Positions 45,544-54,817 of a stretch of 64,000 bases of DNA are shown here, one piece after another. The position numbers and the translations under genes were made by a program. Where the stretch lies: contig NZ_FREX01000004.1 in the NCBI RefSeq assembly GCF_900143565.1, forward strand, positions 321,786-385,785, read 5' to 3'. The notes beneath the pieces are model-generated. The model was not told where the DNA came from and did no database searches. It saw nothing but the letters and a program-made list of their open reading frames with translations. This DNA is from Pseudovibrio sp. Alg231-02. GTDB lineage: Bacteria; Pseudomonadota; Alphaproteobacteria; Rhizobiales; Stappiaceae. Position 1 is the first letter of the stretch, and each line of letters starts with the position of its first letter.

Positions 45544-46155
45544 TCAGATATCAAAGAAGACGGTTTCGTTTTCACCCTGAATGTAAATGTCAAAGGTGTA
45601 GGTGTCGCCGGATTGCTTCGCGATCAGCGTTGATACGCGCATGCGATGTTCAATACGGCCCAACACCGGATCGACTGCGTTGGCTTCGTCCTCTTCCGGG
45701 AAGTACATGCGCGTATTGAGGCCAATGTTTATTCCGCGCGCGACGATCCAGAAATTGATATGCGGTGCCTGTGTCCTGCCATCAGGAAACGGAACAGAAC
45801 CCGGCTTCACAGTTTCAAAGCAGAACTCACCACTTTCCAGATTGACCGGCTGGCGCCCCCATCCAGTAAAGTTGGGGTCAGCTTCACCACGCGTTTCTGA
45901 CGGGCTGTTGAACAGACCTTCACTGTCTGCCTGCCAAATTTCCAGCATGGCATCTTTCAAAGGCGTTCCGGTTCCATCAAACACACGACCTTTAATGGTA
46001 ATGCGTTGGCCTTTGGTTTGCGGATTTACCATGCGCGCGCCAAGGTCTTCTTTGAAGATCCCTGTGTTCCCGATGAAATTCGGTGTGCAACCGATATGAA
46101 CGTACGGACCAGCCGTCTGGCTTGGGCTTTCTTTCAGATACTCCAGCTTTGTCAT
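45544..46155 (-). CDS. pcaG: Protocatechuate 3,4-dioxygenase alpha subunit
   Basis: Structural partner subunit of the intradiol ring-cleaving dioxygenase, 203 aa. SPSQTAGPYVHIGCTP at the N-terminus and GRVFDGTGTPLKDAMLEIWQ are characteristic, with the APHINFWIVARG strand near the C-terminus. The alpha chain lacks the full set of iron ligands, as expected, and forms the active site together with PcaH. The frame runs upstream to 46248 over pcaH, but ATG 46155 has GGAGGG eight bases before it and lies one base past the pcaH stop. Confidence 0.95.
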   Translation of the reverse strand: MTKLEYLKESPSQTAGPYVHIGCTPNFIGNTGIFKEDLGARMVNPQTKGQRITIKGRVFDGTGTPLKDAMLEIWQADSEGLFNSPSETRGEADPNFTGWGRQPVNLESGEFCFETVKPGSVPFPDGRTQAPHINFWIVARGINIGLNTRMYFPEEDEANAVDPVLGRIEHRMRVSTLIAKQSGDTYTFDIYIQGENETVFFDI

Positions 46156-46156
46156 A

Positions 46157-46897
46157 TCAATTGCCCTCCATACGGTTCTCAAACATGGTCGAGCGACGGC
46201 CACGCAGGACGATATCAAAACGGTAAGCACGGGCGTCCATTGGCACACAATGGTTCATGTCCAGCTTGGCAACCAGCATCTCAATCGCAGCCGGATCATT
46301 GATCGTCCTCACAATCGGACACAGCGGAATATGAGGATCGCCCTCAAAATACATCTGTGTGATCAGGCGCTGCGCGAAACCGGAACCAAAAAGCGAAAAA
46401 TGGATGTGGGACGGGCGCCAGTCATTCACCCCGTTTGGCCACGGATACGGACCGGGACGAACGGTGCGAAAGGCATAATAGCCGTTCTCATCCGTGATGA
46501 CGCGACCACATCCGCCGAAATTCGGGTCAAGCGGCGCAAGATAGCCATCTTTTTTATGACGGTAGCGGCCACCAGCGTTGGCCTGCCAAACTTCTACCAG
46601 AGCATTCGGAACTGGTCTGGCTTCTTCATCCAGAACATGACCATGGACAATGATGCGCTCTCCCTGCGCACTTTCACCCGGTTTGGCATAATTCTGCACC
46701 AAATCGTGATCCAGCTCACCCAGTATGTTGTGGCCGAAGACTGGTCCGGTGGTTTCGCTGATTGTATTTCCGAGAGACAAAAGCGCCTTTTGCGGAGACC
46801 GCAACACGCTCGTTTTGTAGTTAGGCGACAATGCCGGAGGATGCCAGTTCCGGTCTCGTGGAAAGAACGGACCAGCATTGGTCGTTGGCTTGCTCAT
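46157..46897 (-). CDS. pcaH: Protocatechuate 3,4-dioxygenase beta subunit
   Basis: Catalytic, iron-binding subunit of protocatechuate 3,4-dioxygenase, 246 aa, which opens protocatechuate to 3-carboxy-cis,cis-muconate. The intradiol core is [40 protein letters not shown] and [19 protein letters not shown], carrying the two tyrosine and two histidine ligands of Fe(III). An N-terminal [19 protein letters not shown] is the usual PcaH opening. ATG 46897 follows GGGGAG and lies one base past the pcaL stop; upstream extension to 46978 is a shadow over pcaL. Confidence 0.96.
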   Translation of the reverse strand: MSKPTTNAGPFFPRDRNWHPPALSPNYKTSVLRSPQKALLSLGNTISETTGPVFGHNILGELDHDLVQNYAKPGESAQGERIIVHGHVLDEEARPVPNALVEVWQANAGGRYRHKKDGYLAPLDPNFGGCGRVITDENGYYAFRTVRPGPYPWPNGVNDWRPSHIHFSLFGSGFAQRLITQMYFEGDPHIPLCPIVRTINDPAAIEMLVAKLDMNHCVPMDARAYRFDIVLRGRRSTMFENRMEGN

Positions 46898-46898
46898 C

Positions 46899-48098
46899 TC
46901 ACTCCCCTGACGCATCAAGCTGCGCGAAAACATTTTTGACGACTTTGATGGCGCTGTTTGCGGCTGGCACACCAGCATAAATTGCGGTGTGCAGCAGAGC
47001 TTCGCTTATATCTTCCCGTGTTGCCCCGGTGTTTCTTGCAGCCCGCACATGCATGGCCACCTCATCTAGGTGCCCTAACGCTGCGAGAAGCGCAATAGTT
47101 ACAATGGACCGTTCTCGCAATGTCCAGTTGTGCCGGGACCACACATGCCCCCAAGCCGCCTCAGTGATAAGCTCCTGAAAAGGCGCATCAAAACTGCTCT
47201 TTTGAACTTCAGCAGCATTCACGTGAGTGTCTCCCAACACCCTGCGCCGTGTCTGCATGCCTTGTTTGTAAATTTCGCTTTGCCGCAGTTCGCGCTGGTC
47301 AACCCTGTTTGGCCAACGAGAAATCGCCTGCCGAACAAGATGCGCCAGATACTCAGGTTGCTCCAGACTTGGCAGATGTCCGCAGTTTCCCACCCGCTCA
47401 TATTTAGCGTTCGGAATGAGGCTTGCCATCTCCTCAACCAGTTCTGGCGGTGTAGACTGGTCGTCCTCACCAGCAACGCAGAGAACAGGCACGTCAATCT
47501 GTGCGGCCTGACAGGTCAGATCAGCGTCCCGAATGGCTGCACATGTGCCGATATATCCGTCCAAAGGTGTTCGGCACAAAAGATTCCGATATCCTGCAAC
47601 TGCTTCTGGCCATTTTGCCTGAAAGCCCGATGAGAACCAACGAGACATCACTGTATCAGCGATCCCCTCCATCCCGTTGGCCTCAATTGCGTTGATACGC
47701 TCTTGCCACGTCTGTGCGTCACCGATGCGCGGTGCGGTGTCACACAGGATCAGCCCGCTCACCAGATCAGGCCGGGCGGCCTGCAGCGCCATTGCGATCA
47801 TGCCCCCTACAGATACACCGCAAATCACTGCATTCTTGATGGACTGGCTGTCCATGAGCGCAGCAAGGTCACGCATATGCAAGTCAATCGAATACCGCTC
47901 ATCGCCAACACTAGAAAGACCATGCCCACGTTTATCATAGGTCAGAACTTCGCCTTGATGCCCGAGATGAACCAGAAATTCATCCCAAATGCGAAAGTCC
48001 GTTCCCAATGAATTAATCAGAACAAGCGCTGGTGCTGCTGACTCTGAATTGGTCTTACTGAAGTGAAGCGTTGTAGAGTTTAATTCTATGAAGTGCAT
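46899..48098 (-). CDS. pcaL: Fused 3-oxoadipate enol-lactonase / 4-carboxymuconolactone decarboxylase (PcaD-PcaC)
   Basis: Bifunctional protein of 399 aa. The N-terminal alpha/beta hydrolase (about residues 1-260) carries the nucleophile elbow GVSVGG with Ser96, YDKRGHGLS upstream and the catalytic His in [14 protein letters not shown]; this is the enol-lactonase. The C-terminal ~125 residues are the decarboxylase domain ([13 protein letters not shown], then [20 protein letters not shown]). Fusion as PcaL is known in actinobacteria and some proteobacteria; many alphaproteobacteria have separate pcaD and pcaC. ATG 48098 has GGGGG six bases upstream, so I prefer it to ATG 48104. It is the first gene of the leftward operon, divergent from pcaQ. 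Confidence 0.93.
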   Translation of the reverse strand: MHFIELNSTTLHFSKTNSESAAPALVLINSLGTDFRIWDEFLVHLGHQGEVLTYDKRGHGLSSVGDERYSIDLHMRDLAALMDSQSIKNAVICGVSVGGMIAMALQAARPDLVSGLILCDTAPRIGDAQTWQERINAIEANGMEGIADTVMSRWFSSGFQAKWPEAVAGYRNLLCRTPLDGYIGTCAAIRDADLTCQAAQIDVPVLCVAGEDDQSTPPELVEEMASLIPNAKYERVGNCGHLPSLEQPEYLAHLVRQAISRWPNRVDQRELRQSEIYKQGMQTRRRVLGDTHVNAAEVQKSSFDAPFQELITEAAWGHVWSRHNWTLRERSIVTIALLAALGHLDEVAMHVRAARNTGATREDISEALLHTAIYAGVPAANSAIKVVKNVFAQLDASGE

Positions 48099-48143
48099 GC
48101 GCATCCCCCTAAACGGATCAATTGCATGTCTGTTTCAAAATGA

Positions 48144-48156
48144 ATAATGATATTAT
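48144..48156. promoter_or_regulatory. Candidate PcaQ operator in the pcaL-pcaQ intergenic region
   Basis: The 83-base gap between the divergent pcaL and pcaQ start codons contains a perfect ATAAT-N3-ATTAT inverted repeat, close to the pcaQ start. LysR-type regulators commonly bind such AT-rich dyads between their gene and the target operon. It does not match the Sinorhizobium PcaQ site that I know (ATAACC-N4-GGTTAT) exactly. Confidence 0.35.
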
Positions 48157-48181
48157 CCAGATTAATCATATTGAGATTGTT

Positions 48182-49120
48182 ATGAATAACTTACGCAGAT
48201 TAAAGCTCAGGCATTTAGAAGCATTTGTGGAAGTGTCTCGCCAAAACAGCGTGAGCCGCGCTGCGGAGGTGCTTCATCTCACCCAGCCAGCCGTCACCCG
48301 TACTATTCGCGAACTGGAAGAAATATGCGGGCAGCCTCTGATTGAAAAAGATGGGCGCGGGATCCGCATCACCCATTACGGTGAGGTGTTCCTGCGTCAT
48401 GCAGGCACCAGTCTGGCCGCTGCCCGTAACGGCATCAATGCATTAACTCAGCTCAACTATAGCGACGGCCCGATGGTCCGCATTGGCGCTCTGCCAACAG
48501 TGGCTGCATCGCTCATTCCGCAGGCCGTCAAAGCCTTCCTTGATACAGGGCTCCGAAATCGGCTTCATATCGTAACCGGAGAGAACCACGTCCTGTTGGA
48601 TCAACTGAGAAATGGTGAGCTGGATCTTGTCATGGGTCGTCTGCCAGCACCAGAGAACATGCAGGGATTGGTGTTCGAACCGCATTATCGCGAGCGTGTC
48701 GTTTTTGCCGTCGACAAGAACCATCCCCTCGCAGGAAAACCGCAGATCAGCGTGAATGAGCTGGATGCTTATCCGGTGCTAATCCCTTCTGCAGCCTCAA
48801 TTATTCGCCCGTTCGTCGATCGGCTTTTCATTGAACACGGCATTCCTGAACCAGAGCAGGCAATCGAAACCGTCTCGGACTCATTCGGCAGAGCCTTCAC
48901 ACAGGAATACAACGCGATCTGGATCATTTCGCGCGGTGTGATTGCGCGTGAGATTGAAAGCGGCCAGTTCGTGGAGCTGCCGATTGATACCCGTGCGACG
49001 GTCGGCTCTGTCGGCCTCAACATGCGCGCTGGCGAAACGCTGGATACGGCGGCGCAATGCTTTGCCGAGATCCTTATGGGGTTGAGCGAGCAGGAGGAAG
49101 TTCGCGCTCCAGCTCACTAA
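48182..49120 (+). CDS. pcaQ: LysR-type regulator of the pca operon
   Basis: Transcriptional activator of 312 aa. The N-terminal winged helix is clear (LKLRHLEAFVEVSRQNSVSR, then AAEVLHLTQPAVTRTIRELE), followed by the LysR effector domain (VRIGALPTVAASLIPQAVKA). PcaQ proteins in alphaproteobacteria activate pcaDCHGB in response to 3-carboxymuconate or its lactone; divergence from pcaL fits. The frame begins at 48122, but ATG 48182 gives the conserved N-terminus starting two residues before LRRLK. The Shine-Dalgarno is weak. Confidence 0.9.
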   Translation: MNNLRRLKLRHLEAFVEVSRQNSVSRAAEVLHLTQPAVTRTIRELEEICGQPLIEKDGRGIRITHYGEVFLRHAGTSLAAARNGINALTQLNYSDGPMVRIGALPTVAASLIPQAVKAFLDTGLRNRLHIVTGENHVLLDQLRNGELDLVMGRLPAPENMQGLVFEPHYRERVVFAVDKNHPLAGKPQISVNELDAYPVLIPSAASIIRPFVDRLFIEHGIPEPEQAIETVSDSFGRAFTQEYNAIWIISRGVIAREIESGQFVELPIDTRATVGSVGLNMRAGETLDTAAQCFAEILMGLSEQEEVRAPAH

Positions 49121-49368
49121 GTCAGAGCAAATTCAGGGTGCATATTGATACCCAATACGGCATGAGAAGCACGGTATTTTTCATTATTCATTTTGAAAAG
49201 TATATGTAATTCTCCGATTTCACAGTGGTGATTCCTAAGAATTCCCTTGGCGGATCATCCGGATCGTGATTAAGAATTTGACGGCCTTAGGGAGATGAGA
49301 CTGCCCCAAGTAGCAGGATCAGGAAGGCTTGTCTGGTTTCGACCATTCTTCAGGAGGGTCACATACTT

Positions 49369-50403
49369 ATGTTTGGTAATTTCAAAGGCTTCTGCGCTTC
49401 TACAGCACTTTTGCTTGCTAGTGTTTCCATGGCAGGCGCAGCAGAATACACATTTAAGCTCCACCACTTTCTAAGCCCCAAAGCGCCAGCGCAGACCAAG
49501 ATGCTGGAACCATGGGCAAAGGCCGTTGAAGAAAATTCCGGCGGCCAGGTCAAAATCCAGATCTACCCGTCCATGTCGCTTGGTGGTCGTCCACCAGAGC
49601 TGGTGAACCAGGTTCGTGACGGCGTTGTTGATCTTGTCTGGACCCTGAACGGTTACACACCGGGCCTGTTTCCACGCACTGAAGTGATGGAACTTCCGTT
49701 CGTATTCCTGGATGATCCACGCGCGGCAAACCTTGCACTGTACGACATGTTCAAGAGCGATCTTGAAGTTGAATACAAGGGCTTGGAGGTCATGTTCCTG
49801 CACGTACATGCCGGTGCAGGCCTTCACACACGCGACAAGGAAGTCCGCAGTCCGGCTGATATGGCAGGTATGCGCATTCGTACGCCATCGCGCACCGGTG
49901 CATGGGTGATTGAAGCGCTTGGCGCCTCTCCTGCAGCAATGCCGGTTCCTGAGCTGCCGACAGCTTTGCAAAAAGGCGTGATCGATGCGGCGTTTATTCC
50001 TTGGGAAATCATTCCACCGCTGAAAATTCAGGAACAGACCGAGTATCAGATCGAAGGTGCTGGCAAAGCGCGCTTTGGTACTTCTGTCTTCCAGGTTTCC
50101 ATGAACAAAGAGCGCTGGGAAGGGTTGCCTGAAGACATTCAGAAGGCCTTCCGTGATGCATCTGGTCCTGAATGGTGGGCAAAGGTTGGTGAAGTTTGGC
50201 GTGCGACAGATGACTTTGGCATCGGCCTCGCTGTAAAGTCAGGCAACAAACACATCACTCTTTCTGAAGAAGAAACAGCTGTCTTTAGAGAAGCTCTGGC
50301 TCCGGTCGTTGACAAATGGACCTCAGAAGTCGCCAAAAAAGGCATTGATGGCAACGCGATTGTTGCAAAAGCACAGGCATTGATTTCCAAGCACAGCGAG
50401 TAG
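49369..50403 (+). CDS. dctP: TRAP transporter substrate-binding protein (DctP family)
   Basis: Periplasmic solute receptor, 344 aa, with a signal peptide (ALLLASVSMAGAA, likely cut before EYTFKLHHF). Family landmarks are FLSPKAPAQTKMLEPWAKAV, QIYPSMSLGGRPPELVNQV and the carboxylate-binding arginine region GMRIRTPSRTGAW, so the ligand is probably an organic acid. It lies between pcaQ and pobA, which suggests an aromatic acid such as 4-hydroxybenzoate or protocatechuate. AGGAGGG eleven bases before the ATG is a strong ribosome site. It is the first gene of dctP-dctQ-dctM. Confidence 0.9.
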   Translation: MFGNFKGFCASTALLLASVSMAGAAEYTFKLHHFLSPKAPAQTKMLEPWAKAVEENSGGQVKIQIYPSMSLGGRPPELVNQVRDGVVDLVWTLNGYTPGLFPRTEVMELPFVFLDDPRAANLALYDMFKSDLEVEYKGLEVMFLHVHAGAGLHTRDKEVRSPADMAGMRIRTPSRTGAWVIEALGASPAAMPVPELPTALQKGVIDAAFIPWEIIPPLKIQEQTEYQIEGAGKARFGTSVFQVSMNKERWEGLPEDIQKAFRDASGPEWWAKVGEVWRATDDFGIGLAVKSGNKHITLSEEETAVFREALAPVVDKWTSEVAKKGIDGNAIVAKAQALISKHSE

Positions 50404-50405
50404 CT

Positions 50406-50918
50406 ATGGGCGCCTTTCAAAAACTCGGACGCACCGGCATTGCCGGTGCATTCGAAAAACTTATTGTAGTATGGGCACTTACCGGCGGAGTGGTTCTGCT
50501 GGCGGTGGTCGCGATAAACATCTACTCCACCCTTGGCAACATATGGGCTGCTCCCTTTCCCGGGGATTTCGAGCTCACTGAGATCGGCGTTGCTATCGCA
50601 GTCTTTTCTTTTTTGCCCTTCTGCCAGATCACTGATGCCAATGTCACAGCGGACATTTTTACCAGTAAGGCTGGTCCTCGTTTGAAAGCGTTTCTGGCGT
50701 TGATCGCATCGCTGATAGCGTTTGGGTTTGGGTTGTTGCTGTTGTGGCGGATGTACCATGGTATGTCTGATCAAAGGGAATACGATTACACCACCGCAAT
50801 TTTGCAGATCCCTGTTTGGTATGCGTATGTGCCTGTTTTGATTTCGCTTTTTCTGCTGAGCATTGGGGCAATCATAACGCTGAGTGAAAACACCAGAGAT
50901 CTGACTCGGAGAACCTGA
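50406..50918 (+). CDS. dctQ: TRAP transporter small permease (DctQ family)
   Basis: Small membrane subunit of the TRAP transporter, 170 aa, with four predicted TM helices (VVWALTGGVVLLAVVAINIY, IGVAIAVFSFLPF, AFLALIASLIAFGFGLLLLW and VPVLISLFLLSIGAII). It starts two bases past dctP, and its TGA stop shares a base with the dctM ATG. It partners DctM to form the sodium-driven membrane unit. Sequence conservation in this family is low, so the call rests on topology, size and position. Confidence 0.88.
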   Translation: MGAFQKLGRTGIAGAFEKLIVVWALTGGVVLLAVVAINIYSTLGNIWAAPFPGDFELTEIGVAIAVFSFLPFCQITDANVTADIFTSKAGPRLKAFLALIASLIAFGFGLLLLWRMYHGMSDQREYDYTTAILQIPVWYAYVPVLISLFLLSIGAIITLSENTRDLTRRT

Positions 50919-52273
50919 TGGCGGCAAGTCTTTTCATGGGCTTTGGAGCCCTCGCCATTTTGGTGTTCCTCATTGTCATCCGTATCCCGATTGCCTACGC
51001 GATGATCCTTGTCGGCGGCGTTGGAATTGCGCTCGTCAACGGCCCAATGCTGTTGCTTAGTCAGTTGAAAACATTGGCGTATGGCCAGTTCGCCATTTAC
51101 GACCTCTCCGTCATTCCGCTGTTTATTCTGATGGGTGCGCTCGCCTCAAAAACCGGCTTGAGCCAATCCCTGTTCAGAGCGGCCAATGCATGGCTTGGCT
51201 GGATGAAGGGCGGCACGGCTATGGCAGCGATTGCCTCCTGTGCCGGGTTTGGCGCTGTTTGCGGATCATCACTCGCAACCGCCTCCACCATGGGCAAAGT
51301 CGCTCTGCCAGAGCTGAAGCGTTATAATTATTCAGGCGCTTTAGCGACTGGAACACTCGCAGCTGGCGGAGTTCTGGGCATTCTCATCCCACCAAGCGTC
51401 GTTTTGATCATCTATGCGGTGATCGTGGAGGCGAACATCGTTACTATGTTCGTTGCTGCGTTTATTCCGGGTATTTTGGCCGTTCTTTTGTTCCTCGCGG
51501 TGATCGCGCTCTACGTTTTCGTCAGTCCCTCATCTGGCCCTGCAGGTGGTGCCGGAACCCGAGAAGAGTTCCTCGCAGCCTCCCTCGGCGTGCTGCCTGT
51601 ACTGACCGTTTTCGGACTTGTCATCGGCGGCATCTATTTCGGCTTCTACAATCCAACACCAGCAGCTGCTGTGGGTGTGTTTCTCGTCATGATGTTTGGA
51701 CTGCTCCAGCGCAATCTGTCCCTCAGCGATATGATCGAGGCGCTGAAGGAGACAGCAGCGACTTCTGGCATGATTTACCTGATCCTGCTGGGTGCGGAGC
51801 TGCTCAAGATCTTCATGTCCCGCATTGGCTTGCCGCAGGAGACAGCGGCGTGGATTGCAGGCTCCGGTTTGGAACCCATGACCGTGATGCTGCTGATCCT
51901 GCTTGCACTCATTGCACTTGGCTGCCTGATGGACAGCATGTCCATGATGTTGCTGGTCATCCCGTTCTTCTGGCCTGTGCTTATGGAGCTGAACGGCGGC
52001 ATGTATCAGGGCGCTGACGGTGCTGGGTACGGCATGAGCACTGAGGACCTGAAGATCTGGTTCGGTATTCTGGCGCTGATTGTCGTTGAGCTTGGATTGA
52101 TTACGCCGCCAGTGGGCATGAATGTCTTCGTGATTTCAGCTTTGGCAAAAGACACGCCGATGATCCAGACCTTCAAAGGTGTTGCGCCGTTCTTTGGCGC
52201 GGAGCTGGTGCGTGTCGCAATTCTGGTGAGCTTCCCAGCGCTAACCCTTTGGCTGCCCAGAGTGCTTTCCTAA
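50918..52273 (+). CDS. dctM: TRAP transporter large permease (DctM family)
   Basis: Large membrane subunit with the ion-coupled transport elevator, 451 aa and about 12 TM helices. Typical blocks are RIPIAYAMILVGGVGIALVNG, SVIPLFILMGALASKTGLSQ, SCAGFGAVCGSSLATASTMG and GTLAAGGVLGILIPPSVVL, with ELGLITPPVGMNVFVISAL near the C-terminus. Together with the preceding dctP and dctQ it forms a complete tripartite carrier, probably for an aromatic carboxylate given its place between pcaQ and pobA. Confidence 0.94.
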   Translation: MAASLFMGFGALAILVFLIVIRIPIAYAMILVGGVGIALVNGPMLLLSQLKTLAYGQFAIYDLSVIPLFILMGALASKTGLSQSLFRAANAWLGWMKGGTAMAAIASCAGFGAVCGSSLATASTMGKVALPELKRYNYSGALATGTLAAGGVLGILIPPSVVLIIYAVIVEANIVTMFVAAFIPGILAVLLFLAVIALYVFVSPSSGPAGGAGTREEFLAASLGVLPVLTVFGLVIGGIYFGFYNPTPAAAVGVFLVMMFGLLQRNLSLSDMIEALKETAATSGMIYLILLGAELLKIFMSRIGLPQETAAWIAGSGLEPMTVMLLILLALIALGCLMDSMSMMLLVIPFFWPVLMELNGGMYQGADGAGYGMSTEDLKIWFGILALIVVELGLITPPVGMNVFVISALAKDTPMIQTFKGVAPFFGAELVRVAILVSFPALTLWLPRVLS

Positions 52274-52286
52274 ACGCAAAACAACA

Positions 52287-52320
52287 GGTTGTCTTGGCAG
52301 CATTGATTGCTGAGACAACC
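52287..52320 (+). terminator. Terminator-like hairpin after the TRAP operon
   Basis: Two stacked helices (GGTTGTCT 52287-52294 with AGACAACC 52313-52320, and CAGCA 52298-52302 with TGCTG 52308-52312) form one hairpin 14 bases past dctM. There is no T-run, so it may be a transcript-end stabiliser or need a factor. Confidence 0.45.
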
Positions 52321-52507
52321 GAATGGATCAAAGCACTCACATAGCAATTTCGCTATAATTTCTGCCTATAAATCAATTTTACATATCAATCATAAACAGC
52401 AACACTGAACACCATTCAAACGTGTATTCGCAATCCATTTTACTTCTGACTTAGCGCATACCCCATTGCCGCGATCTGCCAGATGTTTTGAACCTAAGGA
52501 ATTTTTC

Positions 52508-53725
52508 ATGACCCACCATAGAGATCGTACTCAGGTTGCGATTATCGGCGGCGGTCCTGCTGGTTTATTACTCTCTCACATCCTGAGCGAAAACGGCGTG
52601 GACAGCGTTGTCCTGGAACAGCGCAGCAAAGACTATGTTCTCTCTCGCATTCGTGCTGGTCTTTTAGAGACCGGCACAGTCCAACTGCTCCGTGATTATG
52701 GCCTTGCGGAGCGTATGGATAAGAATGGTAAGAGCAAAAAAGGCTCATGGATTACGCGGCAGGGCTTTGAAAGTCATTTCATTGATACGCACAAATGGAC
52801 TGGCAAGGAGATGATGGTCTACGGCCAGACCGACATCACCGAAGACCTGTATGACGCCCGCGAACGCGCTGGCGGCAACATCATCAACGAAGCCACTGAT
52901 GTGACCCTTCATGATGTGAGCTCTGACAAGCCTTCTGTGACCTACGTGAAGGACGGGCAGACCTGTCATCTGGACTGCGACTACATCGCTGGCTGCGATG
53001 GCTTCCACGGTATCAGCCGCAAGACCATTCCTGACGACATTTTACGCACCTATGAGCGGGCTTATCCGTTTGGCTGGCTTGGCATCATGGCAGAAGTGCC
53101 ACCCTTGCCGGATCTGGTCTATGCCTATCATGAGCGTGGCTTTGCGCTTGCTTCGCAGCGCAACCGGCTGCTCAGCCGCTATTACATTCAGTGCCCGCTG
53201 ACAGACAGTGTTATGGACTGGTCCGATGAGCGGTTCTGGGAAGAGCTGATCGCCCGCTTCCCTGCGGATGTGGCGTCAGATATCGTCACCGGACCCTCTA
53301 TTGAAAAATCCATCGCGCCACTCCGCAGCTTCGTGGCTGAACCAATGCAATACGGACGTATGTTCCTCGCAGGCGATGCAGCTCACATTGTGCCACCAAC
53401 CGGAGCGAAGGGGCTCAATCTCGCAGCCTCTGATGTATTTTATCTCTCACGCGGATTGATTGAACAGATCAAGAGCAATCACGCCGCTCATCTGGAGCGT
53501 TATTCCGAGCTGGCTTTGCGCCGTGTGTGGAGCTCTGAGAATTTCTCGTGGCGGATGACGCAGTTGATGCACGTCTTCCCGGACATGAACGGGTTCGATG
53601 CTAAAATCCAGCAGAACAGCTATGAGCTTCTGCTGCAAAACGAGACCCAACAGCAGGCCTTGGCAGAAGAATATGTTGGTTTGCCGTTTGAAGAGCTGGA
53701 CGCGCTGACCCTGTCTGCCGCTTAA
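52508..53725 (+). CDS. pobA: 4-hydroxybenzoate 3-monooxygenase
   Basis: FAD-dependent group A hydroxylase of 405 aa that converts 4-hydroxybenzoate to protocatechuate with NAD(P)H and oxygen. The FAD-binding GGGPAG at 14-19, the RIRAGLLETGTVQLL segment typical of PobA, the CDGFHG (DG) motif and GDAAHIVPPTGAKGLNLA are all present. ATG 52508 has AAGGA eight bases upstream; the frame continues to 52466 without support. It feeds the pca genes to the left. A dedicated pobR regulator is not visible, so control may come from an unlinked gene. Confidence 0.95.
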   Translation: MTHHRDRTQVAIIGGGPAGLLLSHILSENGVDSVVLEQRSKDYVLSRIRAGLLETGTVQLLRDYGLAERMDKNGKSKKGSWITRQGFESHFIDTHKWTGKEMMVYGQTDITEDLYDARERAGGNIINEATDVTLHDVSSDKPSVTYVKDGQTCHLDCDYIAGCDGFHGISRKTIPDDILRTYERAYPFGWLGIMAEVPPLPDLVYAYHERGFALASQRNRLLSRYYIQCPLTDSVMDWSDERFWEELIARFPADVASDIVTGPSIEKSIAPLRSFVAEPMQYGRMFLAGDAAHIVPPTGAKGLNLAASDVFYLSRGLIEQIKSNHAAHLERYSELALRRVWSSENFSWRMTQLMHVFPDMNGFDAKIQQNSYELLLQNETQQQALAEEYVGLPFEELDALTLSAA

Positions 53726-53735
53726 TCCAGCGATT

Positions 53736-53759
53736 GGAGAGAGGTCCATCCCTCTCTCC
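53736..53759. terminator. Hairpin between convergent pobA and hydrolase genes
   Basis: A perfect 9-bp stem (GGAGAGAGG 53736-53744 with CCTCTCTCC 53751-53759) has a 6-base loop, just past the pobA stop. It lacks a T-run on either side. Its place between convergent genes suggests a shared transcript end. Confidence 0.5.
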
Positions 53760-53780
53760 CCACCACGAGAACGCGGCTGA

Positions 53781-54674
53781 CTATTCTGTTTTGTCAGCAA
53801 TTTCAATAATCGCTGCGGCAAAGGCCTCAGGGTTTTCTTGCGGCAGGTTATGTCCTGTACCCTCGACGAGACGCGCCTCATAATATCCGTTGAAGTTTGT
53901 TTCGTGCCCTTTGCTGTGCCGCGGTGGGCTTACGCCATCATTGGCACCAAGCAATGCAATGGCTGGTACATTGATCTTCGGCTGCGCGGTGAGCAGAACC
54001 TCGATCTTCTCAAAAGCGGGATCTCCCTCAACCAGCCCAAAACGGTGTCTGTAGGAGTGGATGACAGTCTCAACGAAATCAGGGTTGTCAAAGCTCTCGG
54101 CGGTTTCGCGGAAGGTTCGGCGAGAAAACTCCCAGGTGGGTGACCATTGCTGCCAGAGCATTTTTGTCAGCTCTTCGCGGTTCTCAGTCAGACCATTGCG
54201 GCCACGTTCACTCTGGAAATAGTACTGATACCACCAGAGCTGTTCCTCCTCAGGCGAGGCAGGTCGGTAGGCTGCAGGAATGTTCTGGATGTTGTAGGCC
54301 ACCCCGCCACTCACGAGCCCCCTCACCTTTTCCGGCCAGAGTGCTGCGGCGATGCAGGCTGCGCGGCCACCCCAGTCATAGCCCGCAACAATCGCCTGCG
54401 GCAGCTCCAAAGCCACCATCAGTGACCGCAGATCAAAGGCCAATGCGCCTTGCTGACCGGAGCGCGGCGTTTGCGAAGACAGATATTGGGTAGGCCCGTA
54501 GCCACGCAAGTAAGGGATGATGCATCGAAAACCGCGATTGGCGAGGATAACGGAGACTTCGTCATAGCTGCGTACGTCATACGGAAAGCCATGAAGCAGA
54601 ACAGCTGGAACACCTGATTTCGGCCCAACATCCATATAGGCGATGTTCAGCACCCCGGCTTCAATAAACTTCAT
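53781..54674 (-). CDS. Alpha/beta hydrolase with Asp nucleophile (epoxide hydrolase / dehalogenase type)
   Basis: Hydrolase of 297 aa. The oxyanion-hole motif HGFP is at 28-31 and the nucleophile elbow is GYDWGG with Asp100 in place of the serine of esterases. A catalytic acid candidate lies in LLGANDGVSPP and the His in EGTGHNLPQENPEAF. An Asp nucleophile points to soluble epoxide hydrolase, haloalkane dehalogenase or fluoroacetate dehalogenase chemistry. The cap region (YYFQSERGRNGLTENREEL) contains tyrosines, which favours epoxide hydrolysis. It is transcribed toward pobA on the opposite strand, so it is not part of that unit. The substrate is unknown. Confidence 0.8.
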   Translation of the reverse strand: MKFIEAGVLNIAYMDVGPKSGVPAVLLHGFPYDVRSYDEVSVILANRGFRCIIPYLRGYGPTQYLSSQTPRSGQQGALAFDLRSLMVALELPQAIVAGYDWGGRAACIAAALWPEKVRGLVSGGVAYNIQNIPAAYRPASPEEEQLWWYQYYFQSERGRNGLTENREELTKMLWQQWSPTWEFSRRTFRETAESFDNPDFVETVIHSYRHRFGLVEGDPAFEKIEVLLTAQPKINVPAIALLGANDGVSPPRHSKGHETNFNGYYEARLVEGTGHNLPQENPEAFAAAIIEIADKTE

Positions 54675-54817
54675 ATGTCCAGTCCCCTATATCGCGCGGT
54701 CCCTTGCGCAACACTATAGATCAGGCCTGCTATGAGAAAGTAATAAACTTTCATACTCAAAAGCCTCCGAACAGCCAAAATCGCCTGTTCGGTATGCCGA
54801 AAGACCTAAGCCGATAT

